From the NCBI GenBank assembly GCA_009774535.1, contig VSNY01000032.1:1-31099 (forward strand): a DNA stretch of 31,099 bases, in the 5' to 3' direction. The notes under the pieces are model-generated. The model was not told where the DNA came from, did no database searches, and saw only the letters and a list, made by a program, of their open reading frames with translations. This DNA comes from Lachnospiraceae bacterium (GTDB taxonomy: Bacteria; Bacillota; Clostridia; Lachnospirales; Lachnospiraceae). Below, piece by piece: positions 21,433 through 29,488 of the stretch (position 1 is its first letter; the number at the start of each line of letters is the position of its first letter). Made by a program: the position numbers and the translations under genes.

Positions 21433-21474
21433 AGCCGGAATACTTGCAGATCAAGTAGTTTCCGGTTATTTTTT
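21433..21474 (+). terminator. Intrinsic terminator after tRNA-Leu
   Basis: AGCCGGAATACTTG and CAAGTAGTTTCCGGTT form a stem of about 14 bp with a small bulge and the loop CAGAT, followed by ATTTTTT. It begins 33 bp after the tRNA. Confidence 0.88.
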
Positions 21475-21690
21475 CAATCATTTATCATGTTCGTCTCTTT
21501 TGGCAGTCAGTTTTATGCAAAGGCTGCTCCTTTTGTCTCAGCTGTTACACAATCATCCCTTTATGCCGCTCGACAGATCCTGATGGATTTGGCCGGGCCA
21601 AAACGAAAAAGAATACAAACGGCAGCTGACAGGAGATGCATCAGGTGGAAGAAAGGAAAAGGCTGCAAACACAGTCTTTGCGGATTATTT
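21475..21690 (+). other. Leader of recQ with a possible coupled upstream ORF
   Basis: About 215 bp between the tRNA terminator and recQ. No convincing promoter was found. The recQ start itself has no good ribosome site. AGGAG at 21631-21635 serves instead a short frame that starts at GTG 21645 (nine-base spacing) or ATG 21636 and stops at the TAA at 21696-21698, overlapping the recQ start by a few bases. This arrangement suggests that recQ is translated by coupling to a 17- to 20-codon leader peptide. Confidence 0.35.
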
Positions 21691-24207
21691 ATGGATAAAT
21701 ATGAAGTACTCAGGAAATACTTTGGCTACCCGGATTTCCGGGAAGGCCAGGAGATTTTGATTGACAGCATTTTAAGCGGACAGGATGTGCTTGGCATTAT
21801 GCCGACCGGGGCAGGCAAGTCGATTTGCTATCAGGTTCCGGCGCTGCTGCTGTCAGGCATTACTTTGGTAATCTCTCCGCTGATTTCTCTGATGAAAGAT
21901 CAGGTGCAGGCGTTAAATCAGGCTGGTATTCATGCGGCCTATATCAACAGTTCTTTGAGCGAATCGCAGATTTCCAAAGCGTTGCGGCTGGCGTCCGCGG
22001 GACAATATAAGATGATCTATGTCGCGCCCGAGCGGCTGGAAACATATGAATTTCTGCAGTTTGCGCTGCGGGCGGAGATTGCCATGGTTACGGTGGATGA
22101 GGCGCACTGTATTTCCCAGTGGGGACAGGATTTCCGTCCCAGTTATTTAAAGATTGTGCAGTTTATCCGCCAGCTCTGGAAACGTCCGGTTTTAAGCGCG
22201 TTTACGGCGACTGCGACGGAAAAAGTAAAGGATGATATTGTCTGTGTTTTGGGGCTTAACCGTCCGCAGGTACTGGTTACGGGTTTTGACCGGAAAAATC
22301 TGTATTTTGCAGTGGAGACGCCGCGCAAAAAAGATGATTACGTGATGGCGTATGTGCAGGAACACCGGGAAGAAAGCGGTATTATTTATTGTGCGACGCG
22401 TAAAAATGCAGACCAGGTCTGCGAACATCTAAAGGCACAGGGAATTGCGGCGACAAAATATCACGCGGGTCTGGGCGGAGAGGAGCGCAGGCAGAATCAG
22501 GAAGCGTTTATATATGATCAAAGTCCGGTTATGGTAGCGACCAATGCGTTTGGTATGGGTATTGACAAGTCCAATGTCCGTTATGTGATCCATTACAATA
22601 TGCCGCAGAGTCTGGAAAATTATTATCAGGAAGCCGGAAGGGCAGGGCGTGACGGGGAACGTGCGGAATGTATCCTGTTATACCATGCACAGGATGTGGC
22701 AGTGAACCGCTATCTGATCGAAAATAAAGCGCCGGACCCGGAACGTACAAGGGAAGAAATCGCTCAGATCCGGGAGCGGGATGAGGAACGGCTGCAGGTT
22801 ATGACTTATTACTGCATGACAACGAACTGCCTGCGGGAATATATCCTGCGGTATTTCGGAGAAAAAATCCATATGCGCTGTGAAAACTGTTCCAGCTGCA
22901 ACAGGGAATATGAAGAAGTAGATGTGACACAGGCTGCGCAGAAAATTATTGCCTGCATTCTGGATTTTCACCAGCGTTATGGAATGAATGTGATTTCCGG
23001 GACACTGGCCGGGGCAAACCGTGCAAAGCTCAGGGACTACGGGGCATTTGAACATGAGACATACGCAAGCCTGCGGGAAATGAGCGAGCAGCAGATCAAG
23101 CAGATCATTCATCAGATGCTGGCAGACGGGCTGCTTTGGGTGACGAACGACAAGTATGCGCTTTTAAAAGTGTCACAGGAAGCAGACGAGGTACGGCGCG
23201 GTGTCCGGCGCGTCATCTGGAAACAGGTGAAAGCCGAAACGCAAAAAGCGGCGGGCGGGAATACTTCCAGCCGGAAAATGCGTAAATCAGATATTTTAAA
23301 TTCCAAAGGACTGGAGCTGTTTGAACGCCTGCGGATACTCCGCACGGAAATTGCAAGAGAAGAGAGCCTGCCGCCGTACATTATTTTTTCAGATAAGACG
23401 CTGGTGGATATGTGCGTAAAAGCGCCGCTGGAAAAACAGGAAATGATGCAGGTAAACGGAGTCGGTGAAAATAAATACGCGCGTTTTGGAGAGCGGTTTC
23501 TGGCAGCTGTGCGGGATTATACCGGAGGCGTGCGCGAAAAATATTATTTTGGCGACGCCGGAGAACTCGCCGCACAGGCGTCCGCCGCGCAGGAGGGCAG
23601 ACAAAAAGCGGTACATAGAAAAAGAAAAGTGGATTTTTACCTGACCAGCGAACAGGCGGCGCAGTTTCCGTATGCCGAAAAGTATCTGGCTGCGGAAATT
23701 GGTGAAAGGCTGAATCAGCTGCGTGACCCGGAAACCGCCAAAAAGACGTCCGGAGCGGAACTGCTGCGAAAGCTGCAGGCTATGGGTTATGCAGGGCAGA
23801 CGTATCAGGACGGGATGAGAAGGCGGTATGTAACAGAAAAGGGCAAAGCGGCCGGTTTGTTTATTGGCCCTCGCATCAGTAAGAAAGGCACGGAGTACGA
23901 AGATATCTATTTTAACCCGCAGGCACAGCAGATGATTGTGTCCATGGTGTCCGGGAATGGAATATCAGAACAGTCAGAAGGAAGACCTGTCGATCCAAAA
24001 CTGCCGGAGACGACAGCTGCCTGGGCATTCGGAACCGAAATTGCGGGACAGTCAGACGGCTGGACGACAGAGATAGGGGTGCAGGAGTATCCGGGTAACT
24101 GGAAAGAAGAAACAGATCTATACCTGGAGGACGAACGGTCTGGCTGGAGCGAAGAGCCGGATGAATATGTGCCTGCGGATTGGAGATCTGAATATGGATT
24201 TATTTGA
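21691..24207 (+). CDS. recQ: RecQ-family DNA helicase with HRDC domain and long acidic tail
   Basis: An 838-residue 3'-5' DNA helicase for recombination and stalled-fork repair. Domains: helicase core with Walker A PTGAGKS (K43) and DEAH at 136-139 followed by CISQWGQDFRPSY; helicase C with ATNAFGMGIDK and QEAGRAGRDG; RQC zinc site with four cysteines in CMTTNC...CENCSSC (about 374-402); HRDC (about 536-611). Standard RecQ proteins end near 600 residues. Here a further globular segment (about 628-745) is followed by a tail rich in acidic residues and tryptophans (about 748-838) ending YGFI. The chosen ATG starts MDKYEVLRKYFGYPDFREGQ, the normal RecQ N-terminus. The same frame is open far upstream, even into the tRNA, but that part has no homology. 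The 3' end overlaps rarA by 14 bp. Confidence 0.94.
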   Translation: MDKYEVLRKYFGYPDFREGQEILIDSILSGQDVLGIMPTGAGKSICYQVPALLLSGITLVISPLISLMKDQVQALNQAGIHAAYINSSLSESQISKALRLASAGQYKMIYVAPERLETYEFLQFALRAEIAMVTVDEAHCISQWGQDFRPSYLKIVQFIRQLWKRPVLSAFTATATEKVKDDIVCVLGLNRPQVLVTGFDRKNLYFAVETPRKKDDYVMAYVQEHREESGIIYCATRKNADQVCEHLKAQGIAATKYHAGLGGEERRQNQEAFIYDQSPVMVATNAFGMGIDKSNVRYVIHYNMPQSLENYYQEAGRAGRDGERAECILLYHAQDVAVNRYLIENKAPDPERTREEIAQIRERDEERLQVMTYYCMTTNCLREYILRYFGEKIHMRCENCSSCNREYEEVDVTQAAQKIIACILDFHQRYGMNVISGTLAGANRAKLRDYGAFEHETYASLREMSEQQIKQIIHQMLADGLLWVTNDKYALLKVSQEADEVRRGVRRVIWKQVKAETQKAAGGNTSSRKMRKSDILNSKGLELFERLRILRTEIAREESLPPYIIFSDKTLVDMCVKAPLEKQEMMQVNGVGENKYARFGERFLAAVRDYTGGVREKYYFGDAGELAAQASAAQEGRQKAVHRKRKVDFYLTSEQAAQFPYAEKYLAAEIGERLNQLRDPETAKKTSGAELLRKLQAMGYAGQTYQDGMRRRYVTEKGKAAGLFIGPRISKKGTEYEDIYFNPQAQQMIVSMVSGNGISEQSEGRPVDPKLPETTAAWAFGTEIAGQSDGWTTEIGVQEYPGNWKEETDLYLEDERSGWSEEPDEYVPADWRSEYGFI

Positions 24208-25534
24208 TTATATGAGAGAGCATAACAAACAAAAAGAAGCTCCGCTTGCGGCGAGGCTGCGTCCGTCTTCCTTGGAAGAAGTAGTTGGCCAGCAGCATAT
24301 AATTGGGAAAGGCAAGCTGCTGTACCGTGCGATTGTAGCGGATCAGCTGCGTTCCGTAATTTTCTACGGGCCGCCAGGCACCGGAAAAACGACGTTGGCC
24401 AAAGTAATTGCCAATACAACCAGCGCAGAGTTTCTCCAGCTGAATGCGACTTCGTCTGGGAAAAAAGAGATGGAGGAATTGATCGGGCAGGCGAAAAATA
24501 ATCAGGGCATGTACGGCAAAAAGACAATGTTGTTTATTGATGAAATACACCGCTTTAACAAAAGCCAGCAGGACTATCTGCTGCCATTTGTAGAAGACGG
24601 AACGGTCGTTCTGATCGGGGCGACGACAGAGAATCCATATTTTGAAGTAAACGGGGCGCTGCTGTCACGTTCGGTTGTTTTTGAGCTGTATCCGTTGTCA
24701 CGGGAGGATATTCGCGTATTGCTGTATCGGGCTGTCACAGATACAGAAAAAGGACTGGGCGCTTATGGGGCGGTACTCGAAGATGACGCGGCGGATTTTC
24801 TGGCGGATGCGGCAAACGGGGACGCACGGGCAGCGCTGTCAGCAGCAGAATTAGCCGTACTGACGACGGAACGGGGTACGGACGGCAAGATTCATATTAC
24901 ACTGGATGTAGCATCAGAATGTATTCAGAAGCGGGTCGTCCGATACGACAAATCCGGCGATAACCATTATGATGTAGTCTCGGCTTTTATTAAAAGTATG
25001 CGTGGTTCCGACCCGGATGCGGCAGTGTATTATCTGGCGCGGATGCTGTACGCAGGGGAAGATCTCCGGTTTTTAGCGCGCAGGATTATGATATGTGCCG
25101 CGGAGGACGTCGGAAATGCAGACCCGCAGGCACTTGTAGTTGCGGCGTCGGCATCATTTGCCGCGGAACGGCTGGGAATGCCGGAGGCGCAGATCGTGTT
25201 GTCCCAGGCAGTCACTTATATTGCAAGTGCGCCAAAGAGCAATGCGGCTTGTGAAGCGATCGGCAATGCAATGGATGTCGTACGGTCGTCTCATACGCCT
25301 CCGGTTCCGGCTCATCTGCGCGATGCGCATTATGCATCCAGTGCAAAACTGGGCCGCGGAACGGATTACCGGTATGCGCATGCTTTTCCGGATCATTATG
25401 CGGCGCAGCAGTATTTGCCGGATGGGATGGAAGGAACGGTATTTTATCATCCGACGGAACATGGGTATGAACGGAGGATTCGGGAGTATCTGGATAAAGT
25501 CAGGGAATGGCAGACAGATGGGATGCATTCTTAG
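24194..25534 (+). CDS. rarA: Replication-associated recombination ATPase RarA (MgsA/WRNIP1 family)
   Basis: A 446-residue AAA+ ATPase of the clamp-loader group that acts at stalled replication forks. Features: N-terminal LAARLRPSSLEEVVGQQH, Walker A GPPGTGKT (K65), Walker B LFIDEIHRFNKSQQDYLLP, sensor 1 GATTENP, and the arginine-rich SRSVVFEL block. The C-terminal part with AEDVGNADPQALVVA and SAKLGRGTDYRYAH matches the RarA tetramerisation region. The length is normal. GGAG lies eight bases before the ATG at 24194, inside the recQ 3' end, so recQ and rarA overlap by 14 bp and are probably translated together. That pairing makes a joint role in fork repair plausible. Confidence 0.95.
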   Translation: MDLFDYMREHNKQKEAPLAARLRPSSLEEVVGQQHIIGKGKLLYRAIVADQLRSVIFYGPPGTGKTTLAKVIANTTSAEFLQLNATSSGKKEMEELIGQAKNNQGMYGKKTMLFIDEIHRFNKSQQDYLLPFVEDGTVVLIGATTENPYFEVNGALLSRSVVFELYPLSREDIRVLLYRAVTDTEKGLGAYGAVLEDDAADFLADAANGDARAALSAAELAVLTTERGTDGKIHITLDVASECIQKRVVRYDKSGDNHYDVVSAFIKSMRGSDPDAAVYYLARMLYAGEDLRFLARRIMICAAEDVGNADPQALVVAASASFAAERLGMPEAQIVLSQAVTYIASAPKSNAACEAIGNAMDVVRSSHTPPVPAHLRDAHYASSAKLGRGTDYRYAHAFPDHYAAQQYLPDGMEGTVFYHPTEHGYERRIREYLDKVREWQTDGMHS

Positions 25535-25559
25535 CGTCCTGTCCTTATCCCCAAATAAT

Positions 25560-25637
25560 ACATGCTGCCTGGCCGCAGTTCCTTCCGCTGTCCAAGGCGT
25601 GCGTAATGGCAGAAGGAACTGTGGCCAGGCAGCATGT
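25560..25637 (+). repeat. 26-bp near-perfect hairpin between converging genes
   Basis: The arms 25560-25585 (starting ACATGCTGCCTGGCC) and 25612-25637 (ending GGCCAGGCAGCATGT) pair over 26 bp with one exception, G25575 opposite T25622, around a 26-nt loop. That pair is G-U in plus-strand RNA and A-C in minus-strand RNA. It begins 26 bp after the rarA stop and ends nine bp before the 3' end of the GNAT gene. No U-tract follows on either strand. It may act as a transcription block or RNA stabiliser, or be a mobile-element scar. Confidence 0.85.
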
Positions 25638-25646
25638 TATTCTGAT

Positions 25647-26084
25647 CTATAACAAATCTTTTTTCATCGTCAGCCATTCTCCACAGCGATTATAAATCCT
25701 GCACGCATGTTTTTGATAAAACCGGATTCCTGCCGTATTTGTTCTCGCTACTTCCAGCACAATGCTTTGCATACCTCTTTTCACAGCTTCGTATTCTATA
25801 TGTTCCCAGATACGGCTGCCAATTCCCATGCCCTGCGCATTCTTTTTTACAGCGATCGAACTGATATAGGCATAATCCGACCGGTTCATATAAGCTGCGC
25901 AATGGCCTGTTACATGTTCTTCTTCATATGTCAGAAACCAGACTGCGTTTTGTGCCAGCTTTTTCGCATATTCGATCAGATCCGTACGCTTTGAAAGGCG
26001 TGGTGCAAATTCCATATCAAATTGATGCAGAAGCTTCAGTATATGGTCTTCCGGTTGTGGTGGATATTTCGTAACGATTTTCAT
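25647..26084 (-). CDS. GNAT-family N-acetyltransferase
   Basis: A 145-residue acetyltransferase of the GNAT fold, which transfers acetyl from acetyl-CoA to an amine. The acetyl-CoA loop of motif A is AQGMGIGSRI at about 84-93, preceded by strand YISSIAVKK. Motif B, near the C-terminus, reads VARTNTAGIRFYQKHACRIY. The substrate cannot be named. It starts 20 bp after the wbqC-type gene on the same strand with GGAG eight bases before ATG, so it may be the last gene of the glycan operon and acetylate the amino-sugar made there; it could equally be an unrelated GNAT. Confidence 0.88.
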   Translation of the reverse strand: MKIVTKYPPQPEDHILKLLHQFDMEFAPRLSKRTDLIEYAKKLAQNAVWFLTYEEEHVTGHCAAYMNRSDYAYISSIAVKKNAQGMGIGSRIWEHIEYEAVKRGMQSIVLEVARTNTAGIRFYQKHACRIYNRCGEWLTMKKDLL

Positions 26085-26104
26085 AAATATTTCTCCGATA
26101 GCTG

Positions 26105-26806
26105 TTATTCCTGTGTCAAACGATACTGCTCCAGCATGCGGATTACTTCCTTTTTGGAACAGAACATCAGTACATCCAGAATAGATAGGTTTTCCACGAA
26201 TGTTCCGTTAAACTGCGGGTAAATAAGTTCCTGCATTTCCAGAAAATATAGCTGGATTCCTTCCTGCGCAAAATCCTGTTTCTGATAGAGCACTTTACCT
26301 CCTTCTGGATTGATATAAGTATCTGCCTGTAGTTTGCGGCAGATGGCAAGCACTTTGTCTTTACCGTGGACTTCATGGCCGATCTGCAGGCTGGATGAAA
26401 CGATAATCTTTGTATCAATTTCCAGATAAGATACTATTTTTTTCACCGAATAAAAAAGAAACTGAAACAAATTCTCTTCCGTATAGTCTGCACAAGAGCA
26501 AAATAGTGGGAAGATCTCCTGGAAATAAGGTGCTTTGCAGTAAGCCGCCTGTATTTGTGATTTTAGTTTCTTTCGCTCAAAATGAGCCGCAATTTTTCGT
26601 TCGCAGACATCCAGCTGATCTGCACCCTTTGCAATCGGTATTGTAAAATATTTGGCCTGACCATTGCACAAGTATCGGTTGCGGTTGATCCATCCTTTTT
26701 TCGTATATTTGATCTGATCGTAGATGACATATTGGTCTACTGCGTGAAGCAGCTGGAAGTAGCCCAGGTATGGCCAGAAATAAGGCTGCATAATACCAAT
26801 TTTCAT
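26105..26806 (-). CDS. WbqC-family protein
   Basis: A 233-residue WbqC-like protein. The start block MKIGIMQPYFWPYLGYFQLL and the following VDQYVIYDQIKYTKKGWINR are the family signature, and the C-terminal LSILDVLMFC with GKVLY upstream fits too. WbqC proteins occur in O-antigen, capsule and flagellin-glycan clusters, typically near DegT-type sugar aminotransferases; a role as amino-acid or acyl ligase or acyltransferase on amino-sugars has been suggested, but the reaction is not settled. ATG at 26806 is chosen because AGGAGG lies six bases upstream; a longer frame to 26854 has no such support. It lies 14 bp after the methyltransferase gene. Confidence 0.88.
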   Translation of the reverse strand: MKIGIMQPYFWPYLGYFQLLHAVDQYVIYDQIKYTKKGWINRNRYLCNGQAKYFTIPIAKGADQLDVCERKIAAHFERKKLKSQIQAAYCKAPYFQEIFPLFCSCADYTEENLFQFLFYSVKKIVSYLEIDTKIIVSSSLQIGHEVHGKDKVLAICRKLQADTYINPEGGKVLYQKQDFAQEGIQLYFLEMQELIYPQFNGTFVENLSILDVLMFCSKKEVIRMLEQYRLTQE

Positions 26807-26820
26807 TTTGTGCCTCCTAA

Positions 26821-27558
26821 TTATTTCATGCAAACACAATAAATACTGGAACATAAATCCGGATACTTTTCACCCAGTGCATAACACCCATCCAGATATT
26901 CTTTGGAAATAATATCCGTATCCAATAACCTGTCCCACTGAAAATTCGCAAGTGCTTTAAAAAAAATACCAGACTTATGAACGACCGTAAGCCCAGCTTC
27001 CCGAATCTCTGCTTCCAGTGTATCCAGATTGTAAGTAATCGTATGTCCGTGCATTCGCTCTGCGTCAGTTACCGCTGCAGGAAAAGGAATAAGCCCCATA
27101 TTTACTGCAATCTGCCTGGATGGTGCATTCGCGTTTGGACAGGCGACATATAGGCGCCCGGTCTGTGACAGCCATTCGCGCCGGATCTTTTGCAAAACGC
27201 CAATCCGGTCGCTGCAGTGTTCCAACACATGTGTTAAAAATATATTTTCATATGTCTGATTCAGTTTTGCTTGTTCAAACACAGATGTTAAAAATCGGAC
27301 ATGTGGTTCCTTTTTCATCCGCTCCTTTGCTTTTTGTACCGCTTCAGTAGAAGCCTCTATGCAGGTGATTTCCTGAAAGATCTTTGCTATATGCTGTGTA
27401 AATGCCCCTTGGTAGCATCCAAGTTCCAGTGCGTTTCCTGGCCTGAAATATGGCGTAAACGCTCTAATCATATATGGATGCATCACATCCAGATCAAAGC
27501 TGTAGGCATATTTATGTTGAGCATGGTCTTTGCATTCCTGGTTATAATCTCTGTCCAT
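26821..27558 (-). CDS. Class I SAM-dependent methyltransferase
   Basis: A 245-residue methyltransferase of the Rossmann-like class I fold. Motif I is ALELGCYQGAF (about 43-53) and the acidic end of strand 2 is CIEAS (about 68-72). The FLTHVLEH segment is the post-motif region common in sugar and lipid O- or N-methyltransferases. The C-terminal part, GHTITYNLDTLEAEIREAGL, is typical of methyltransferases found in surface-polysaccharide clusters. The substrate is probably the sugar made by this operon, by context. It begins directly after the preceding stop (TAA then ATG) with GAGGAG upstream, so the two are translationally coupled. Confidence 0.85.
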   Translation of the reverse strand: MDRDYNQECKDHAQHKYAYSFDLDVMHPYMIRAFTPYFRPGNALELGCYQGAFTQHIAKIFQEITCIEASTEAVQKAKERMKKEPHVRFLTSVFEQAKLNQTYENIFLTHVLEHCSDRIGVLQKIRREWLSQTGRLYVACPNANAPSRQIAVNMGLIPFPAAVTDAERMHGHTITYNLDTLEAEIREAGLTVVHKSGIFFKALANFQWDRLLDTDIISKEYLDGCYALGEKYPDLCSSIYCVCMK

Positions 27559-28491
27559 TTACATCTCCTCCAATTCTGCCAGCCCAAAGCCGTATTTGCC
27601 AAATGCGTTGCCATTGTATAATAGATAGAGTTTGCGGTCCATAACGAATGCATGCGGATAACATTGCATCTGACTGTCCCATCCATCTTGCGGCATCTCA
27701 AAATTCAGTTGCTCATCACACCTCGTCCAGTCGTTTAGCTTATGGGACCAGGCATAGCCCAGACGGTAAGTGTGTGCTCGATTATTTCTGAAATCATATG
27801 GATATCTGTAGCAAAAAAACATATGGTAACATCCTTCAAATTGAACAACGCACGGAAGAGCCTGGCATTCATCACTGATTATGTCAGGCAGGATAGCCTT
27901 TCCATCCTTTTGCCAGTCTTTCCCGTTGTCAGAAACAGCATGTCCGATTTTATAAATACGTTCTGGCTGTGCGCAGTCCGCATATGTTTTCCATTCTTTT
28001 CCATAGATATACCACATATGGAACTGATCTGCGAACCGTCTGACATATCCATCAACAACCAGAAACGGTTCTGTCCGTGAACTGGCCAGCACCGGGCCTT
28101 CCCCCAGTCTTTGAAAGGTTTCTCCACCATCTGTGGACACCGCAAGCCCGATGGCAGTATCCACGGACACCGAAACCCGCCTGGACCAGCCGCTGGTATA
28201 AGCCAGCATATTTCCATCGAAAAAATAAGGACTGAATGGAAAGATGCCATGTTCATCAAAACAGCCTGGATTTCCATCGGGAAGAATCTGCTTTCTGGTG
28301 CGGATCACACGTGTAAAATCTTTTGTAAAATCGGCAAAACATACATAGCTGATGAATTTTTCTCCATCCTTTTTACACGCAGAAAAATAGATTCTTACAA
28401 AGTCCGCAAATACAACCGCTTGTGGTGATTTTGCATATTCCATACCATACTGCTGTGGGATAAAAATTTGTCCCCGTTTGTTCCAGATCAC
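27559..28491 (-). CDS. Glycosidase-like five-bladed beta-propeller protein (copy 1)
   Basis: A 310-residue protein of the GH43/GH32-like beta-propeller class. Blade-type motifs recur: TSGWSRRVSVSVDTAIGLAV, the EPFLVVDG block, FHMWYIYGKEW, YHMFFCYRYPYDFR and YRLGYAWS. The end, CYPHAFVMDRKLYLLYNG then GKYGFGLAELE, is nearly the same as in its neighbour. It has no signal peptide, so it acts in the cytoplasm, which argues against a polymer-degrading enzyme and for a biosynthetic or modifying role. The exact reaction is unknown. It uses a GTG start with AAGGAG seven bases upstream. The GTGA overlap with the stop of copy 2 indicates coupled translation. Confidence 0.78.
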   Translation of the reverse strand: MIWNKRGQIFIPQQYGMEYAKSPQAVVFADFVRIYFSACKKDGEKFISYVCFADFTKDFTRVIRTRKQILPDGNPGCFDEHGIFPFSPYFFDGNMLAYTSGWSRRVSVSVDTAIGLAVSTDGGETFQRLGEGPVLASSRTEPFLVVDGYVRRFADQFHMWYIYGKEWKTYADCAQPERIYKIGHAVSDNGKDWQKDGKAILPDIISDECQALPCVVQFEGCYHMFFCYRYPYDFRNNRAHTYRLGYAWSHKLNDWTRCDEQLNFEMPQDGWDSQMQCYPHAFVMDRKLYLLYNGNAFGKYGFGLAELEEM

Positions 28492-29462
28492 TGCAGTTCT
28501 CCTTTCAGCACGGCAATTCCAAAACCGTATTTTCCTACTTCATTGCCGAGATAGAGCATATATGTCCTACCGTCACATGTAAATACATGCGGATAGGCCA
28601 CCATTTCACTGTCCCAGCTTCCGGCTTCTTTGGATACCGTAATGCCTGCTCTGGCGTCATCCCTTTCCCAATGCAGCAAATCTAGAGATCTTGCATAGCC
28701 GATCCGATAACTGTTGGCTGGGTTTTTCCGAAAATCCGTATGTCGGCGATAACAAAAAAACATATGATATGCTCCGTTTTGCCAGATCACGTCGCCGCAT
28801 GCCTGTGATTCCAGCTCTCCCAGGCGGTCTTCGATCAGATTGCTGCCGCATTTTTTCCAATTCAGCCCATCCTCTGATACGGCCATGCGCAGCTTGTAAC
28901 AGATTTCCGGACGAATCGCTTCTTTGGTCCACTGTTTTCCTGCTGCATAAAATAAATACCAATTTCCCTGGAATATCCGCACCTTTGGTGAACAAATCAT
29001 AAACGGTTCGTGAAGGGAGGCTGTCAAGACTGGGCCGGGGCCTGTTTTTTGAAACGTCTCTCCGCCGTCTTCACTGACTGCGCATCCGATGGATACATAA
29101 AACGGCACGGATTCCCCTCTTGTTACACCACCATAATATCCATAAATACGGTCACCATATCGGACTACAGAAAACGGGTAAGTCCCAAATTCGTCAAATT
29201 CTCCAAGTCCGCCTGGTTCGAGTACAGGTTTTTCACCGATTTTTATAATCTTGCACGGATTATCCCGCGACACATCCACATAGGAAACCCGGCTGACGGT
29301 ACGCCCCTGTACATCTGGCTTTTGTCTGCTGCAAACATAGATCCGGATAAAATCGTCATATAGTAACGTATTCTGGCCTTGCGCATATTCCCATCTCCAG
29401 TAGGGTCTTTGCACGCATTCCTGCGGGCAAAATACCAGCCCTTTTTTCTCCCATTGATACAT
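28488..29462 (-). CDS. Glycosidase-like five-bladed beta-propeller protein (copy 2)
   Basis: A 324-residue paralogue of the following gene, collinear throughout. Shared landmarks are GGVTRGESVPFYVSIGCAVS, HEPFMICS, NWYLFYAAGKQW, AYHMFFCYRRHTDFR, SYRIGYARS and YPHVFTCDGRTYMLYLGNEV. The family resembles GH43/GH32-like propellers that occur, without signal peptides, in bacterial surface-glycan clusters. The glutamate in EPF and the aspartate in SWDSEM are candidate active-site acids. The start is ATG at 29462 because AAAGGAG lies eight bases before it; an in-frame ATG seven codons earlier lacks this. It lies 26 bp after the aminotransferase gene. Confidence 0.78.
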   Translation of the reverse strand: MYQWEKKGLVFCPQECVQRPYWRWEYAQGQNTLLYDDFIRIYVCSRQKPDVQGRTVSRVSYVDVSRDNPCKIIKIGEKPVLEPGGLGEFDEFGTYPFSVVRYGDRIYGYYGGVTRGESVPFYVSIGCAVSEDGGETFQKTGPGPVLTASLHEPFMICSPKVRIFQGNWYLFYAAGKQWTKEAIRPEICYKLRMAVSEDGLNWKKCGSNLIEDRLGELESQACGDVIWQNGAYHMFFCYRRHTDFRKNPANSYRIGYARSLDLLHWERDDARAGITVSKEAGSWDSEMVAYPHVFTCDGRTYMLYLGNEVGKYGFGIAVLKGELQ

Positions 29463-29488
29463 GTTGTTTGCTCCTTTTTGCATGATTG

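Noticed and set aside
21376..21690. Extended N-terminus of RecQ beginning inside the tRNA
   Set aside because: It would read through the tRNA and its terminator; RecQ homology starts only at 21691.
23907..24527. Minus-strand frame of 206 residues over the recQ-rarA junction
   Set aside because: Antisense to two well-supported genes and without recognisable domains.
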